Of a stretch of DNA of 19,913 bases, positions 7,018 through 13,474 are shown piece after piece. Source of the DNA: JALZEG01 sp046263255 (lineage in GTDB: Bacteria; Actinomycetota; CADDZG01; WHSQ01). Both the position numbers and the translations under genes were made by a program. The stretch lies in contig JBHELD010000044.1 of NCBI GenBank assembly GCA_046263255.1, positions 1-19,913 on the forward strand. Direction: 5' to 3'. Below the pieces are notes generated by a model. The model ran no database searches, was not told the origin of the DNA, and saw nothing but the letters and a program-made list of their open reading frames with translations. The stretch's first letter is position 1; each line of letters starts with the position of its first letter.

Positions 7018-7973
7018 TCCGGGTTCTCCGGCGGCAGCGCGTGCTCGCGCCGGACGCGGCCGCGGCGGCGGTCGCGGCGCTCGCAGGATCGATCCGGTCG
7101 GGGACTCCGCCCGCGCTGGCTCTCGAAGAGTGGACGACGGCCGTGCCGCCCGATCTGGCGGCGGCGGTGGCGCCGCTTGCTCGCCGCGTGAGGCTCGGCG
7201 ACGATCTCGCGTCTGCGGCGGCAGCGGCATCGCTGGGACCCGCCGCTCCTGCGCTCGCGCGATCGATAGGTCTGCACGCGCGGATCGGCGGGTCGCTTCC
7301 CGCGATGCTGGACGCGCTGGCGGAGACCCTTCGCCGCGGCGCCGAGTCGGGCAGGCGCTCGCGCGCGGCGACGTCGGGAGCCCGCCTCTCCGGCCGCCTC
7401 GTCGCCGGGCTCCCGCTCGCGTGCATCCCGTTCCTTCCGGGCCCGCGCGCTCTCGAGTCGGGCGCCCTCGCGCCGTTCGTTCTCGTGACCGGGCTCGCGT
7501 TAGGGGCGATGGGGCTGTGGTGGATCGGCAAGCTCGTGCCTGCCCCGCCCGAAGACGATCCCGCGGCGGCGCTGGCCGGCGAGCTCGCGGCTGTGCTGCG
7601 CGGCGGCGCCGGCGTCGTTCCCGCGCTGGACGCCCTCGCCGCGCTCCCTCCCCCGGGGCTCGAGGAGGAGCTGCGCCGCGCCCGCCGCTGCGTCGCTCTC
7701 GGCCGGACGTGGACGGGCGCGCTCGAAGACGAGGGGGGTCGGCTCGGCTGCATTGCCGCCGTGCTTCGCAGGTCCGCAGAGCACGGGCTTCCGGCGGCGG
7801 ACGCGCTGACGGAATGGGCCGCGACGCGGCGGGCGGAGGTCCGCACCGAGTTCGACCGCGCCCTTCAGCGCGCGCCGGTGTTGATGGTCGTCCCGTTGAC
7901 CGTCTGCGTGCTCCCGTCCTTCGCGCTGCTCGCGTTCGGACCTTTCCTGCTGGGCGCGTTGCAGGGCGGTTGA
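7014..7973 (+). CDS. TadB-TadC fused into one chain: two T2SF (GspF) domains
   Basis: A 319-residue inner-membrane platform protein of the Tad pilus. It contains two related type II secretion F-like units in tandem. Unit 1 (about 20-175) has LAGSIRSGTPPALALEEW, a helix bundle with SIGLHARIGGSLPAMLDALAE, and two membrane segments (about 127-145, 153-175). Unit 2 (about 185-319) repeats the plan with LAGELAAVLRGGAGVVPALDAL, RRSAEHGLPAADALTEWAA and a C-terminal membrane hairpin (about 289-315). Most Tad systems encode TadB and TadC as separate proteins of roughly 250-320 residues each, so this chain is about half the expected combined length and lacks most N-terminal helices. It overlaps tadA by ATGA and lies 18 nt before the DUF192 gene. 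Confidence 0.85.
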   Translation: MIRVLRRQRVLAPDAAAAAVAALAGSIRSGTPPALALEEWTTAVPPDLAAAVAPLARRVRLGDDLASAAAAASLGPAAPALARSIGLHARIGGSLPAMLDALAETLRRGAESGRRSRAATSGARLSGRLVAGLPLACIPFLPGPRALESGALAPFVLVTGLALGAMGLWWIGKLVPAPPEDDPAAALAGELAAVLRGGAGVVPALDALAALPPPGLEEELRRARRCVALGRTWTGALEDEGGRLGCIAAVLRRSAEHGLPAADALTEWAATRRAEVRTEFDRALQRAPVLMVVPLTVCVLPSFALLAFGPFLLGALQGG

Positions 7974-7991
7974 GGATGGGAAGCTCGCGGC

Positions 7992-8471
7992 ATGAAGACG
8001 CGCTTCTTTACGTTCCTGCTCCCCTGCCTGTTGCTCGCTGCGTGCGGCGACGACGGCACGGGCGCCGCGGCGCGCGCTTCCCCCACGCCGTCTCTCCCGG
8101 TGGCGACCGCGTTGCTCGACAACGGCGACGAGTCCACCCTCCTCACGGTCGAGGTTGCGGAGACGCCCGAGCAGCACGAGCGCGGGTTCTCGGGCCGCAC
8201 CTCCCTTGCCGAGGATCGGGGCATCGTGTTCGTGTTCTTCGAGGAGCGCGACGAGGCGCTGGCGACGGACGGCCTCGCCGTCCCTCTGTCGATCGCCTTC
8301 TTCGACGCCGAGGGAACCATCCTCCGGATCGTGGACGTCGAGCCGTGCCGCTATGCCGGGTGCGCGCCCGCGGATCCCGGAGTCGCGTACATGGCCGCTC
8401 TCGCGGTGAACCGGGGGTCGTTCGACGAGTGGGAGATCTCCGAAGGAGACGCCGTCCATCTCACGCGGTGA
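7992..8471 (+). CDS. DUF192-domain lipoprotein inside the Tad operon
   Basis: A 159-residue exported lipoprotein. The signal peptide ends in the clear lipobox LLAAC with Cys18, followed by a polar linker (about 19-40). Residues about 45-158 form a DUF192 domain: LTVEVAETPEQHERGFSGRTSL, GIVFVFFEER, VPLSIAFFDAEGTILRI, and a final AALAVNRGSFDEWEISEGDAV. The usual core W-M-K-N-T just before this -PL- segment is replaced by ATDGLA, so a hallmark of the family is lost. DUF192 proteins have no firmly established function. Two Cys in EPCRYAGCAP could pair outside the cell. The ATG at 7992 lies 18 nt after the tadBC stop in the same direction, so it is very likely co-transcribed, but the ribosome-binding site is weak (GATGGGAAG). 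Confidence 0.88.
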   Translation: MKTRFFTFLLPCLLLAACGDDGTGAAARASPTPSLPVATALLDNGDESTLLTVEVAETPEQHERGFSGRTSLAEDRGIVFVFFEERDEALATDGLAVPLSIAFFDAEGTILRIVDVEPCRYAGCAPADPGVAYMAALAVNRGSFDEWEISEGDAVHLTR

Positions 8472-8518
8472 CGCGCGCCATATCCGGGACGTCCGGGCGC
8501 GCCTGTAATCGAGGCACC

Positions 8519-8536
8519 TGCCGGCACCGGGCCGGC
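8519..8536 (+). promoter_or_regulatory. Leader hairpin before the pilin gene
   Basis: The 83-nt gap 8472-8554 is the widest inside the Tad operon. It contains the inverted repeat GCCGG-N7-CCGGC just upstream of the pilin ribosome-binding site AAAGGAGG (8543-8550). A hairpin here could protect or set off the pilin message, which must be made in excess over the assembly proteins. This is inference from position only; no convincing promoter was seen in the gap. Confidence 0.25.
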
Positions 8537-8554
8537 TTGCACAAAGGAGGTGCC

Positions 8555-8728
8555 ATGAAGCGACCTGCCTTGTCCGACGAGCGCGGCCAGTCGACCGCCG
8601 AGTACTCCCTCGTGCTCCTCGTGGCCGGTGCGATCGTCGGCGTGTTCGGCGCGTTCGTGAAGTCCGGCGCGCTGACGGGGATGTTCCAGAACATCGTCCG
8701 GTCGCTGGTCGAGCGTGCCGGGGGTTGA
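8555..8728 (+). CDS. flp: Flp-type small pilin
   Basis: A 57-residue prepilin. The N terminus MKRPALSDERG is a short basic leader; after Gly11 comes QSTAEYSLVLLVAGAIVGVF, which matches the Flp processing pattern G followed by Glu at +5 and Tyr at +6 and then a single hydrophobic helix. The C-terminal part (about 32-57) is a short amphipathic tail. It resembles the small actinobacterial pilin-like proteins in Tad loci, including DUF4244-type proteins. It has the strongest ribosome-binding site in the operon (AAAGGAGG, 4 nt before the ATG), fitting a major structural subunit. Processing needs a prepilin peptidase, which is not in this window. The stop overlaps or abuts the next start. Confidence 0.88.
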   Translation: MKRPALSDERGQSTAEYSLVLLVAGAIVGVFGAFVKSGALTGMFQNIVRSLVERAGG

Positions 8729-8733
8729 TCGCC

Positions 8734-9111
8734 GTGCGGGCGCGTGACGAGGACGGTCAGGCGACCGTCGAGCTTGCCCTCTGCCTGCCGCTTCTCGCGC
8801 TGGTGTGCGCGGGCCTGGTCGAGGCGTCGCTGCTGGCGCTCGACCAGGTCCGCGTGTGGCACGCCGCGCGCGAGGCCGCACGGGCCGCCGCGGTCGAGCC
8901 GGACCCGGCGGCCGCGCGCGAGGCGGCGAGGCGAGCGGGGCTCGACGACCTGGAGGTGTCCGTGGCGCCGGCTGCCGCGGAACGGTCGCCGGGACGGCCG
9001 GCGACGGTCTCGGTCGCCTATCCGTACGACGCGCGCATCCCGGTGATCGGAGCCGCGTTCGAGCGCGTGGTCCTGCGCGCAGAAGCGACGACGCGGATCG
9101 AGCGGCCGTGA
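8734..9111 (+). CDS. tadE: TadE-family minor pseudopilin
   Basis: About 125 residues. A short basic N terminus with DEDGQATVELALCLPLLALVCAGLVE is a clear TadE motif: class III prepilin-like site (G, then Glu at +5) and one membrane helix, followed by a helix with WHAAREAARAAAVEPD and a small beta-rich extracellular part. TadE proteins are processed pseudopilins needed for pilus assembly. The start is uncertain: GTG at 8734 has GGGGG about 9 nt upstream and is chosen; TTG at 8725, overlapping the pilin stop as TTGA, would add three residues. The stop shares GTGA with the next gene, indicating coupling. Confidence 0.87.
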   Translation: MRARDEDGQATVELALCLPLLALVCAGLVEASLLALDQVRVWHAAREAARAAAVEPDPAAAREAARRAGLDDLEVSVAPAAAERSPGRPATVSVAYPYDARIPVIGAAFERVVLRAEATTRIERP

Positions 9112-9809
9112 CGATCCTCTTCGCCGGGCTCACGCTCCTGCTCGCGCTGGCGCTCGGATCCGGGATTGCGGCGGTGGGCGGAGCCGCGACGGCACGCGCG
9201 CGGGCGCAGCTCGCGGCCGACGCCGCCGCTCTCGCGGCCGTCGCAGAGTCCGCGCCGCACGGCAGCGGGCGTCCGCTGGAGGCCGCGACGGAGTACTCGG
9301 CCGCGAACGGCGGCCGCCTCCTCGACTGCTTCTGCGACGAGGGTGCAACCGCGATGCAGGTCGCGGTGACGGTCGACGGGGTCGTCGCCACGGCGCGTGC
9401 CGTCATGGACCCCTCGTTGCTGGCGCCGGCGGCCTTCGCGGCGTCGGACGGTCTGCACCCTCAGCTCGCGGCCGCCGTCGACCGGCTCGTCGCTGCTTCG
9501 TTCGGGCGCGTGTGGATCGTCTCGGGGCGGCGGACGACGGAGCGCCAGGCGAAGCTGTGGGCCGACGCGCTCGAGACGTACGGCAGCGCGGAGGCCGCCG
9601 ACGACTGGGTCGCGCCGCCGGGTCACTCGATGCACGAGAAGGGCCTGGCCGTCGACCTCGGCGGCGACCTCGTCGAGGCGGCGCGCCTCGTCGAGGAGCT
9701 CGGCCTTCCCCTCCACCGTCCGCTCCCACACGAGCCGCACCACTTCGAGCTGTGGGGTTCGCGGGCCGGCACCGGGGGCCTTGCATGCGGAGCAGGGCTC
9801 AGTTGCTGA
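9108..9809 (+). CDS. TadE-like membrane protein fused to M15B (VanY-type) D-Ala-D-Ala carboxypeptidase
   Basis: A 233-residue two-domain protein. Residues 1-103 match the TadE-like proteins of the actinobacterial helicase/secretion neighbourhood (Rv3654c type): one membrane helix (about 3-25), ATARARAQLAADAAALAAVAE, the segment YSAANGGRLLDCFCDEG and a terminal ATARAVM. Residues about 114-217 are a peptidase M15B domain: GLHPQLAAAVDRLV, SGRRTTERQAKLW (substrate-site Arg), the zinc motif SMHEKGLAVDL with His176 and Asp183, and PHEPHHFELWG with catalytic Glu209 and zinc ligand His212. All catalytic positions are present, so the domain should remove the terminal D-Ala from peptidoglycan stem peptides on the outer face of the membrane. 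The start is GTG at 9108 (GTGA overlap with tadE). It lacks a prepilin cleavage motif. It is the last gene of the Tad operon. Confidence 0.88.
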   Translation: MTILFAGLTLLLALALGSGIAAVGGAATARARAQLAADAAALAAVAESAPHGSGRPLEAATEYSAANGGRLLDCFCDEGATAMQVAVTVDGVVATARAVMDPSLLAPAAFAASDGLHPQLAAAVDRLVAASFGRVWIVSGRRTTERQAKLWADALETYGSAEAADDWVAPPGHSMHEKGLAVDLGGDLVEAARLVEELGLPLHRPLPHEPHHFELWGSRAGTGGLACGAGLSC

Positions 9810-9829
9810 TCCGGCTCGCCACGTAGGAT
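9803..9829 (+). promoter_or_regulatory. Candidate promoter for the metallopeptidase gene
   Basis: TAGGAT at 9824-9829 resembles a -10 hexamer, with TTGCTG at 9803-9808 as a poor -35 (15-nt spacer). If real, transcription would begin near 9836, downstream of the ATG at 9828, which argues for translation starting at the ATG at 9876. Confidence 0.25.
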
Positions 9830-9875
9830 GCCGACGCTTCCCGACCCGCCGTCAGACACAGGAGCCCCGTCCGGG

Positions 9876-11459
9876 ATGGCCACAGCCGCACCGCACCGCT
9901 TCGTCACCTCGCTGCAGGAACGGCTCGGCGACCTCGAATCCGAGTTCCACCGCGCCTACTGGGACTCGCAGGTCGACGCGACCGCCGAGACCGAGCGGAG
10001 GCGCGCGGAGCTCGAGCTCGAGCTCCGGCGCATAAAGGGCGACCCCGAGGCCCTCCGGGTCGTGACCTCCGCGCTCGAAGAGCTCGTGCACGAAGACTTG
10101 CTCCGCCGGCAGCTCGAGGTCCTGCGCCTGTCGCTCACAGGAAACCAGATGGACGAGGAGCAGAGGCTCGAGATGGTCACGCTCTCGACGGCCGTCGAGG
10201 GCGATTTCGCCGCGTACCGCCCCGAGGTGGACGGGCGGAGGCTGACGGAGAACGACGTCGAGACGATCCTGAAGGAGTCGTCCGACGAAGACGAGCGGCG
10301 GCGCGTGTGGGAGGCCTCGAAGGAGATCGGCCGCGTCGTCGCGGGGCGCGTTCGCGAGCTCGCGCGTCTGCGCAACCAGATCGCCCGGGACCTCGGGTTC
10401 TCGGACTACTACCGCATGTCGCTCAGCCTCCAGGAGCTCCCGGAGGTGTGGCTGTTCGACCTCCTCGCGGAGCTCGAGGAGCTCAGCGAGGCGCCGTTCG
10501 CGGCGTGGAAGCAGGGGATCGATGCCGAGCTGAGCGCGCGCTTCCACACCGGCGACCTGATGCCGTGGCACTATGCCGACCCGTTCTTCCAGGCGCTGCC
10601 CCCGGCCGGACGCGTGAACCTCGACGGCCTGTTCGCCGGCGTGGACGCGGCGCGGCTGGCGATCGAGACCTTCGCAGCGTGGGGGATCGACGTCACCGGC
10701 GTGATCGGCGCGAGCGACCTCTACCCGCGCGAGCGGAAGTGCCAGCACGCGTTCTGTCTCGACATCGACCGGTCCGGACGCGACGTGAGGATCCTCGCGA
10801 ACGTCGTTCCCGGCGAGCGATGGGTCGAGGTGATGCTGCACGAGTCGGGGCACGCGGCCTACGACGTCTGCATCGACAGGAAGCTCCCCTACCTGCTGCA
10901 CCGTCCCGCGCACATATTCGTGACCGAGGCCGCGGCGATCCTGTCCGGACGCCTAGTGCGCGACCCCGAGTGGCTCCACCGGATCGCCGGCGTCGACCGC
11001 GCCGCCGTCGACGAGCTCGGCCCGCGGCTGCGCGACGCGACGCAGGCGCAGATGCTCCTGTTCGCGCGCTGGGGGCTCGTCATGACGCACTTCGAGCGCG
11101 AGCTGTACTCGGATCCCGAGGCCGACCTCGACGCGCTGTGGTGGGACCTGGTCGAGCGTTTCCAGCTGCTGCGCCGCCCACCGGAACGTTCGTCCCCCGA
11201 TTGGGCGGCGAAGATCCACGTCGCCGCCGCGCCCGTCTACTACCAGAACTACCTGCTCGGCGAGATGCTGGCGTCGCAGCTCAAGACGGTGTGCGAGCAA
11301 CGATTCGGCGGCCTGGTCGGCGTCCGAGACGCGGGCGAGTTCCTCGTCGAGGATGTCTTCCGGCCGGGGGCTCGTCTCCGGTGGGACGAGCTCGTCGAGC
11401 AGGCGACGGGGGCGCCGCTGAACGCGCGGGCGTTTGCCGCGGACGCGGCCGGCCCCTGA
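9876..11459 (+). CDS. Zinc metallopeptidase, M3/M2 oligopeptidase type
   Basis: A 527-residue, mostly helical gluzincin with no signal peptide, so probably cytoplasmic. The HEXXH motif is HESGH (from His322), followed by a Glu at about 351 in VTEAAAI that would be the third zinc ligand, 25 residues after the second His; this spacing fits M3 (thimet/oligopeptidase F) and is close to M2 (ACE-like). The C-terminal part has AAPVYYQNYLLGEMLASQL, as in the substrate-binding region of these families. Such enzymes trim short peptides. The start is ambiguous: ATG at 9876 has AGGAG 11 nt upstream and fits the putative promoter, whereas ATG at 9828 would add 16 Pro-rich residues. It follows the Tad operon by 66 nt and is probably a separate unit. 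I am sure of the clan, less of the family. Confidence 0.87.
   Translation: MATAAPHRFVTSLQERLGDLESEFHRAYWDSQVDATAETERRRAELELELRRIKGDPEALRVVTSALEELVHEDLLRRQLEVLRLSLTGNQMDEEQRLEMVTLSTAVEGDFAAYRPEVDGRRLTENDVETILKESSDEDERRRVWEASKEIGRVVAGRVRELARLRNQIARDLGFSDYYRMSLSLQELPEVWLFDLLAELEELSEAPFAAWKQGIDAELSARFHTGDLMPWHYADPFFQALPPAGRVNLDGLFAGVDAARLAIETFAAWGIDVTGVIGASDLYPRERKCQHAFCLDIDRSGRDVRILANVVPGERWVEVMLHESGHAAYDVCIDRKLPYLLHRPAHIFVTEAAAILSGRLVRDPEWLHRIAGVDRAAVDELGPRLRDATQAQMLLFARWGLVMTHFERELYSDPEADLDALWWDLVERFQLLRRPPERSSPDWAAKIHVAAAPVYYQNYLLGEMLASQLKTVCEQRFGGLVGVRDAGEFLVEDVFRPGARLRWDELVEQATGAPLNARAFAADAAGP
11423..11453. repeat. Direct repeat, copy 1 of 31 bp
   Basis: A 31-nt stretch at the very end of the metallopeptidase gene recurs exactly at 11481-11511. 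It encodes residues of the C-terminal ARAFAADAAG segment. The offset between copies is 58 nt, and similar but not identical bases follow both copies. Confidence 0.85.
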
Positions 11460-11470
11460 CGCGTGACGGG

Positions 11471-11489
11471 GCCCGCGCTGCGCGCGGGC
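11471..11489. terminator. Hairpin between convergent metallopeptidase and LCP genes
   Basis: GCCCGCG-CTGCG-CGCGGGC forms a perfect 7-bp stem with a 5-nt loop in the 54-nt gap between the two convergent stop codons. On the plus strand only three T follow (GTTTGCC), so it is at best a weak terminator. The second half of the stem lies in copy 2 of the direct repeat. Confidence 0.35.
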
Positions 11490-11511
11490 GTTTGCCGCGG
11501 ACGCGGCCGGC
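11481..11511. repeat. Direct repeat, copy 2 of 31 bp
   Basis: An exact copy of 11423-11453, lying in the convergent gap and ending 3 nt before the stop triplet of the LCP gene. It suggests a local duplication of the 3' end of the metallopeptidase gene. Confidence 0.85.
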
Positions 11512-11513
11512 GC

Positions 11514-12401
11514 CTAGCGCGTCCCGAGCGCCCCGGTCTCGCGGAGCTCGTCGTAGATGTCCGCGGCCTCCGGCGAGATGAACACGACGCTCGCCGCGCC
11601 CACTCGCCCGTAGCTCACCGGCACCGTCACGTTCCCGACGTCGTCGGGATCGACCTGCGACGCGAGCACGCCGAGCCGGAACATCTCCGCCGCCGACAGG
11701 TCGAAGCGCGCGTAGCGGCGCGCCGCGGCCGTCCAGCGGAAGAGTGACGTCGGGCTGTACTCGATCTGGCGGTGCAGCTTGCGCAGCATCGCGATCAGGA
11801 ACCTCGCCTGGTTCGTCGTCCTCTCGATGTCCCCGTCGGCGAACGCCTTCCGGGTCCGCACGTACGAGAGAGCTTCCTCGGCCCCCAGGTTCTGCGTCCC
11901 GGCCGGGATCTTCGCCCCCGACCCCACCGGGTCGTAGATGCCGGTCGGGATCGTCATCTTCACGCCGCCGATCGCGTCGACGATGTTCACGAAGTCCTCG
12001 AAGCCCACCAGGACCCAGTAGTCGATGCGGATGCCGGTGATGCTCTCGAGCGTCTGGGCCACGAGCTCGGGGCCTCCTGCGTGCAGAGCCTCGTTGATGC
12101 GCCCGCTGCCGTAGCCCGGGATCGTCACCCACGAGTCCCGCGGGAAGTTGAGGACCCCGCCCTTCATCGTCTCCGTGTTGACGCCCGCGATGTGGATCGC
12201 GTCGGCGTTGACGTTGTCGGGGTTGCCGGTGCGCGCGTCGCTGCCGATCACGGCGACGAAGATCTTCCCGTCGGTCGGCTGGTACCGCGCGTGGACCCTG
12301 CCGACGAGGATCGGCGACGACGCCACCGGGGACGAGGCGAGCGGCAACAGGACGCACACGGCGGCGACGAGCGCGAGCAGCGCGGCAGCGCGCTTGATCA
12401 C
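11514..12401 (-). CDS. LytR-CpsA-Psr (LCP) family cell-wall polymer ligase
   Basis: A 295-residue membrane-anchored enzyme. After a short basic N terminus (MIKR) comes one membrane helix (about 5-25); the LCP domain fills about 45-240. Hallmarks are FVAVIGSDAR (Asp55, Arg57), ADAIHIAGVN, GGVLNFPRDSWVTIPG with Arg88 and Asp89, RINEALHAGGPEL, ITGIRIDYWVLVGFEDF, DAIGGV and YVRTRKAFADGD, the last carrying the conserved Arg pair for the polyprenyl pyrophosphate. LCP enzymes move glycopolymers (arabinogalactan, teichoic acid or capsule) from lipid carriers to peptidoglycan on the outer membrane face. The start is GTG at 12401, sharing GTGA with the stop of the upstream gene; the frame stays open 28 codons further but that part overlaps the neighbour. 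Confidence 0.93.
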   Translation of the reverse strand: MIKRAAALLALVAAVCVLLPLASSPVASSPILVGRVHARYQPTDGKIFVAVIGSDARTGNPDNVNADAIHIAGVNTETMKGGVLNFPRDSWVTIPGYGSGRINEALHAGGPELVAQTLESITGIRIDYWVLVGFEDFVNIVDAIGGVKMTIPTGIYDPVGSGAKIPAGTQNLGAEEALSYVRTRKAFADGDIERTTNQARFLIAMLRKLHRQIEYSPTSLFRWTAAARRYARFDLSAAEMFRLGVLASQVDPDDVGNVTVPVSYGRVGAASVVFISPEAADIYDELRETGALGTR

Positions 12402-12991
12402 GGCAACCGCCCCTGCTCCGCGTCGAAGGCGACGACCTTCCACCCCGACGCGCCCTTCTCGAGCCACAGCTTGGCCCGGTGCCACACGCGGATCGGGCTC
12501 GACTCCCTCAGCGCGCGCGCCTCCACCAGGACGACCGCCGCGGCGCGGCGCCCTCCGTCGACCTGGATCCCGACCTTCACGAAGCCCCTCGTCGTCCGGA
12601 CGTCCTCCACCTTGTGGCGCAGCCCGAGGCGCGACCCGTCGATCGCCTCCGACGCCTCACGGCTCAGGATCGATCCGGCGATCCGATCGACGCGATCGGG
12701 CTGCAGGAACAGCGCCTCGTAGAGCCTCTGGACGCGCCCGATCACGTCGTCGCGCTCCCGTCGGAAGGCCGTCTTGTCCGCCCTCGTGATCCCGGCCGCG
12801 CTGGGGGCCGGATACGCCTTGACCACCCACTCGGCCTGCGGAATCGATCGGTCTCCCGTCGCGCCCCGGCCGGCGCCCACCGTCACTCGCTGGGGCAGCA
12901 GCACGGACCCGACGCCGAGCAAGCCGACGCTCAGCGCCACCACGTACAGCGGCCACAAGCTCTTTCTCATCGTCGGGATCACGACGCTCAA
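12398..12991 (-). CDS. Membrane-anchored protein of unknown function, upstream of LCP gene
   Basis: A 197-residue protein with a single N-terminal membrane helix (about 10-33, after MRKS) and an extracellular part I cannot assign confidently. The latter has a helical segment (RRERDDVIGRVQRLYEALF) followed by alternating strands (GFVKVGIQVDGGRRAAAVVLVEARAL, VWHRAKLWLEKGASGWKVVAFD). This plan resembles NTF2-like/SnoaL or Mce-associated folds, which is a guess from pattern. The TTG start at 12991 is supported by AAGGAG 5 nt upstream; an ATG at 12970 is the alternative. Its last base pairs overlap the LCP start (GTGA), so the two are coupled and the protein may assist the LCP enzyme. Confidence 0.75.
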   Translation of the reverse strand: MSVVIPTMRKSLWPLYVVALSVGLLGVGSVLLPQRVTVGAGRGATGDRSIPQAEWVVKAYPAPSAAGITRADKTAFRRERDDVIGRVQRLYEALFLQPDRVDRIAGSILSREASEAIDGSRLGLRHKVEDVRTTRGFVKVGIQVDGGRRAAAVVLVEARALRESSPIRVWHRAKLWLEKGASGWKVVAFDAEQGRLP

Positions 12992-13018
12992 GCCGTCTCC
13001 TTCGTTCCCCTCATCGTG

Positions 13019-13035
13019 GTGGTGAGGGTAACCAC
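13019..13035. promoter_or_regulatory. Inverted repeat in divergent spacer 12992-13122
   Basis: GTGGT-N7-ACCAC lies between the divergent membrane-protein/LCP operon and the STAS operon, and could be an operator for either. The 131-nt spacer also holds AAGGAG for the minus-strand gene and GGGAGG for the STAS gene. Evidence is symmetry only. Confidence 0.2.
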
Positions 13036-13082
13036 ACCCGCGACCGAAGCCGTGGAAATCGAGTCACCGCACCCCCGGCGGG

Positions 13083-13088
13083 TAGGAT
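13083..13088 (+). promoter_or_regulatory. Candidate -10 element of the STAS operon
   Basis: TAGGAT lies about 35 nt before the STAS start, a common actinobacterial -10 form. The expected -35 position holds CGAGTC, which is not recognisable, so the sigma class cannot be named. Confidence 0.3.
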
Positions 13089-13122
13089 GCGCCCCTCAAT
13101 CACGATGTCAGGGAGGACCGAG

Positions 13123-13473
13123 ATGGAGCTTGGCCTGGACGTACGCAAGATGGGGGCGCACGCGGTCGTGGACGTGAAGGGCGAGATCGACGTCTACACC
13201 GCCCCCAAGCTCCGCGAGAAGCTGATCGAGCTCGTGTCGGAGGGGTCGTACGACGTCGTCGTGAACCTCGAGGGCGTGGATTTTCTCGATTCGACCGGGC
13301 TCGGCGTGCTGGTGGGCGCGCTGAAGCGGGTCAAGGCTCACGACGGCAGCCTCTCGCTCGTGTGCACCCAGGACAAGATCCTCAAGATCTTCAAGATCAC
13401 CGGCCTCACGAAGGTGTTCCCGATCCACTCGTCCGTCGACGAAGCGGCCGGAGCGTCGGCGCAAGAGGCCTAG
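13123..13473 (+). CDS. STAS-domain anti-sigma factor antagonist (RsbV/SpoIIAA/BldG type)
   Basis: A 116-residue single STAS domain. The strand AVVDVKGEIDVYTAPKLREKL and the segment DVVVNLEGVDFLDSTGLGVLVGA are diagnostic; Ser57 in DST is the expected phosphorylation site whose state decides binding to an anti-sigma factor. The ATG at 13123 is chosen because GGGAGG lies about 6 nt upstream; an in-frame ATG at 13087 would add 12 residues without domain content. It is followed after one base by the RsbW-like gene, the standard partner-switch pairing. No sigma factor gene is in the window. Confidence 0.93.
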   Translation: MELGLDVRKMGAHAVVDVKGEIDVYTAPKLREKLIELVSEGSYDVVVNLEGVDFLDSTGLGVLVGALKRVKAHDGSLSLVCTQDKILKIFKITGLTKVFPIHSSVDEAAGASAQEA

Positions 13474-13474
13474 C

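Noticed and set aside
5823..7277. Long minus-strand frame of 484 codons antisense to ssd and tadA
   Set aside because: Composition is Arg/Ser/Ala-rich as expected for a GC-rich shadow, and the plus-strand genes have clear motifs.
9828..9875. ATG at 9828 as start of the metallopeptidase
   Set aside because: No ribosome-binding site precedes it, the added residues are low-complexity and Pro-rich, and TAGGAT at 9824-9829 would place transcription start downstream; not excluded.
10307..11581. Second plus-strand frame of 424 codons over the metallopeptidase gene
   Set aside because: It is almost entirely Arg, Ala, Gly and Pro with no motif; the zinc site is in the other frame.
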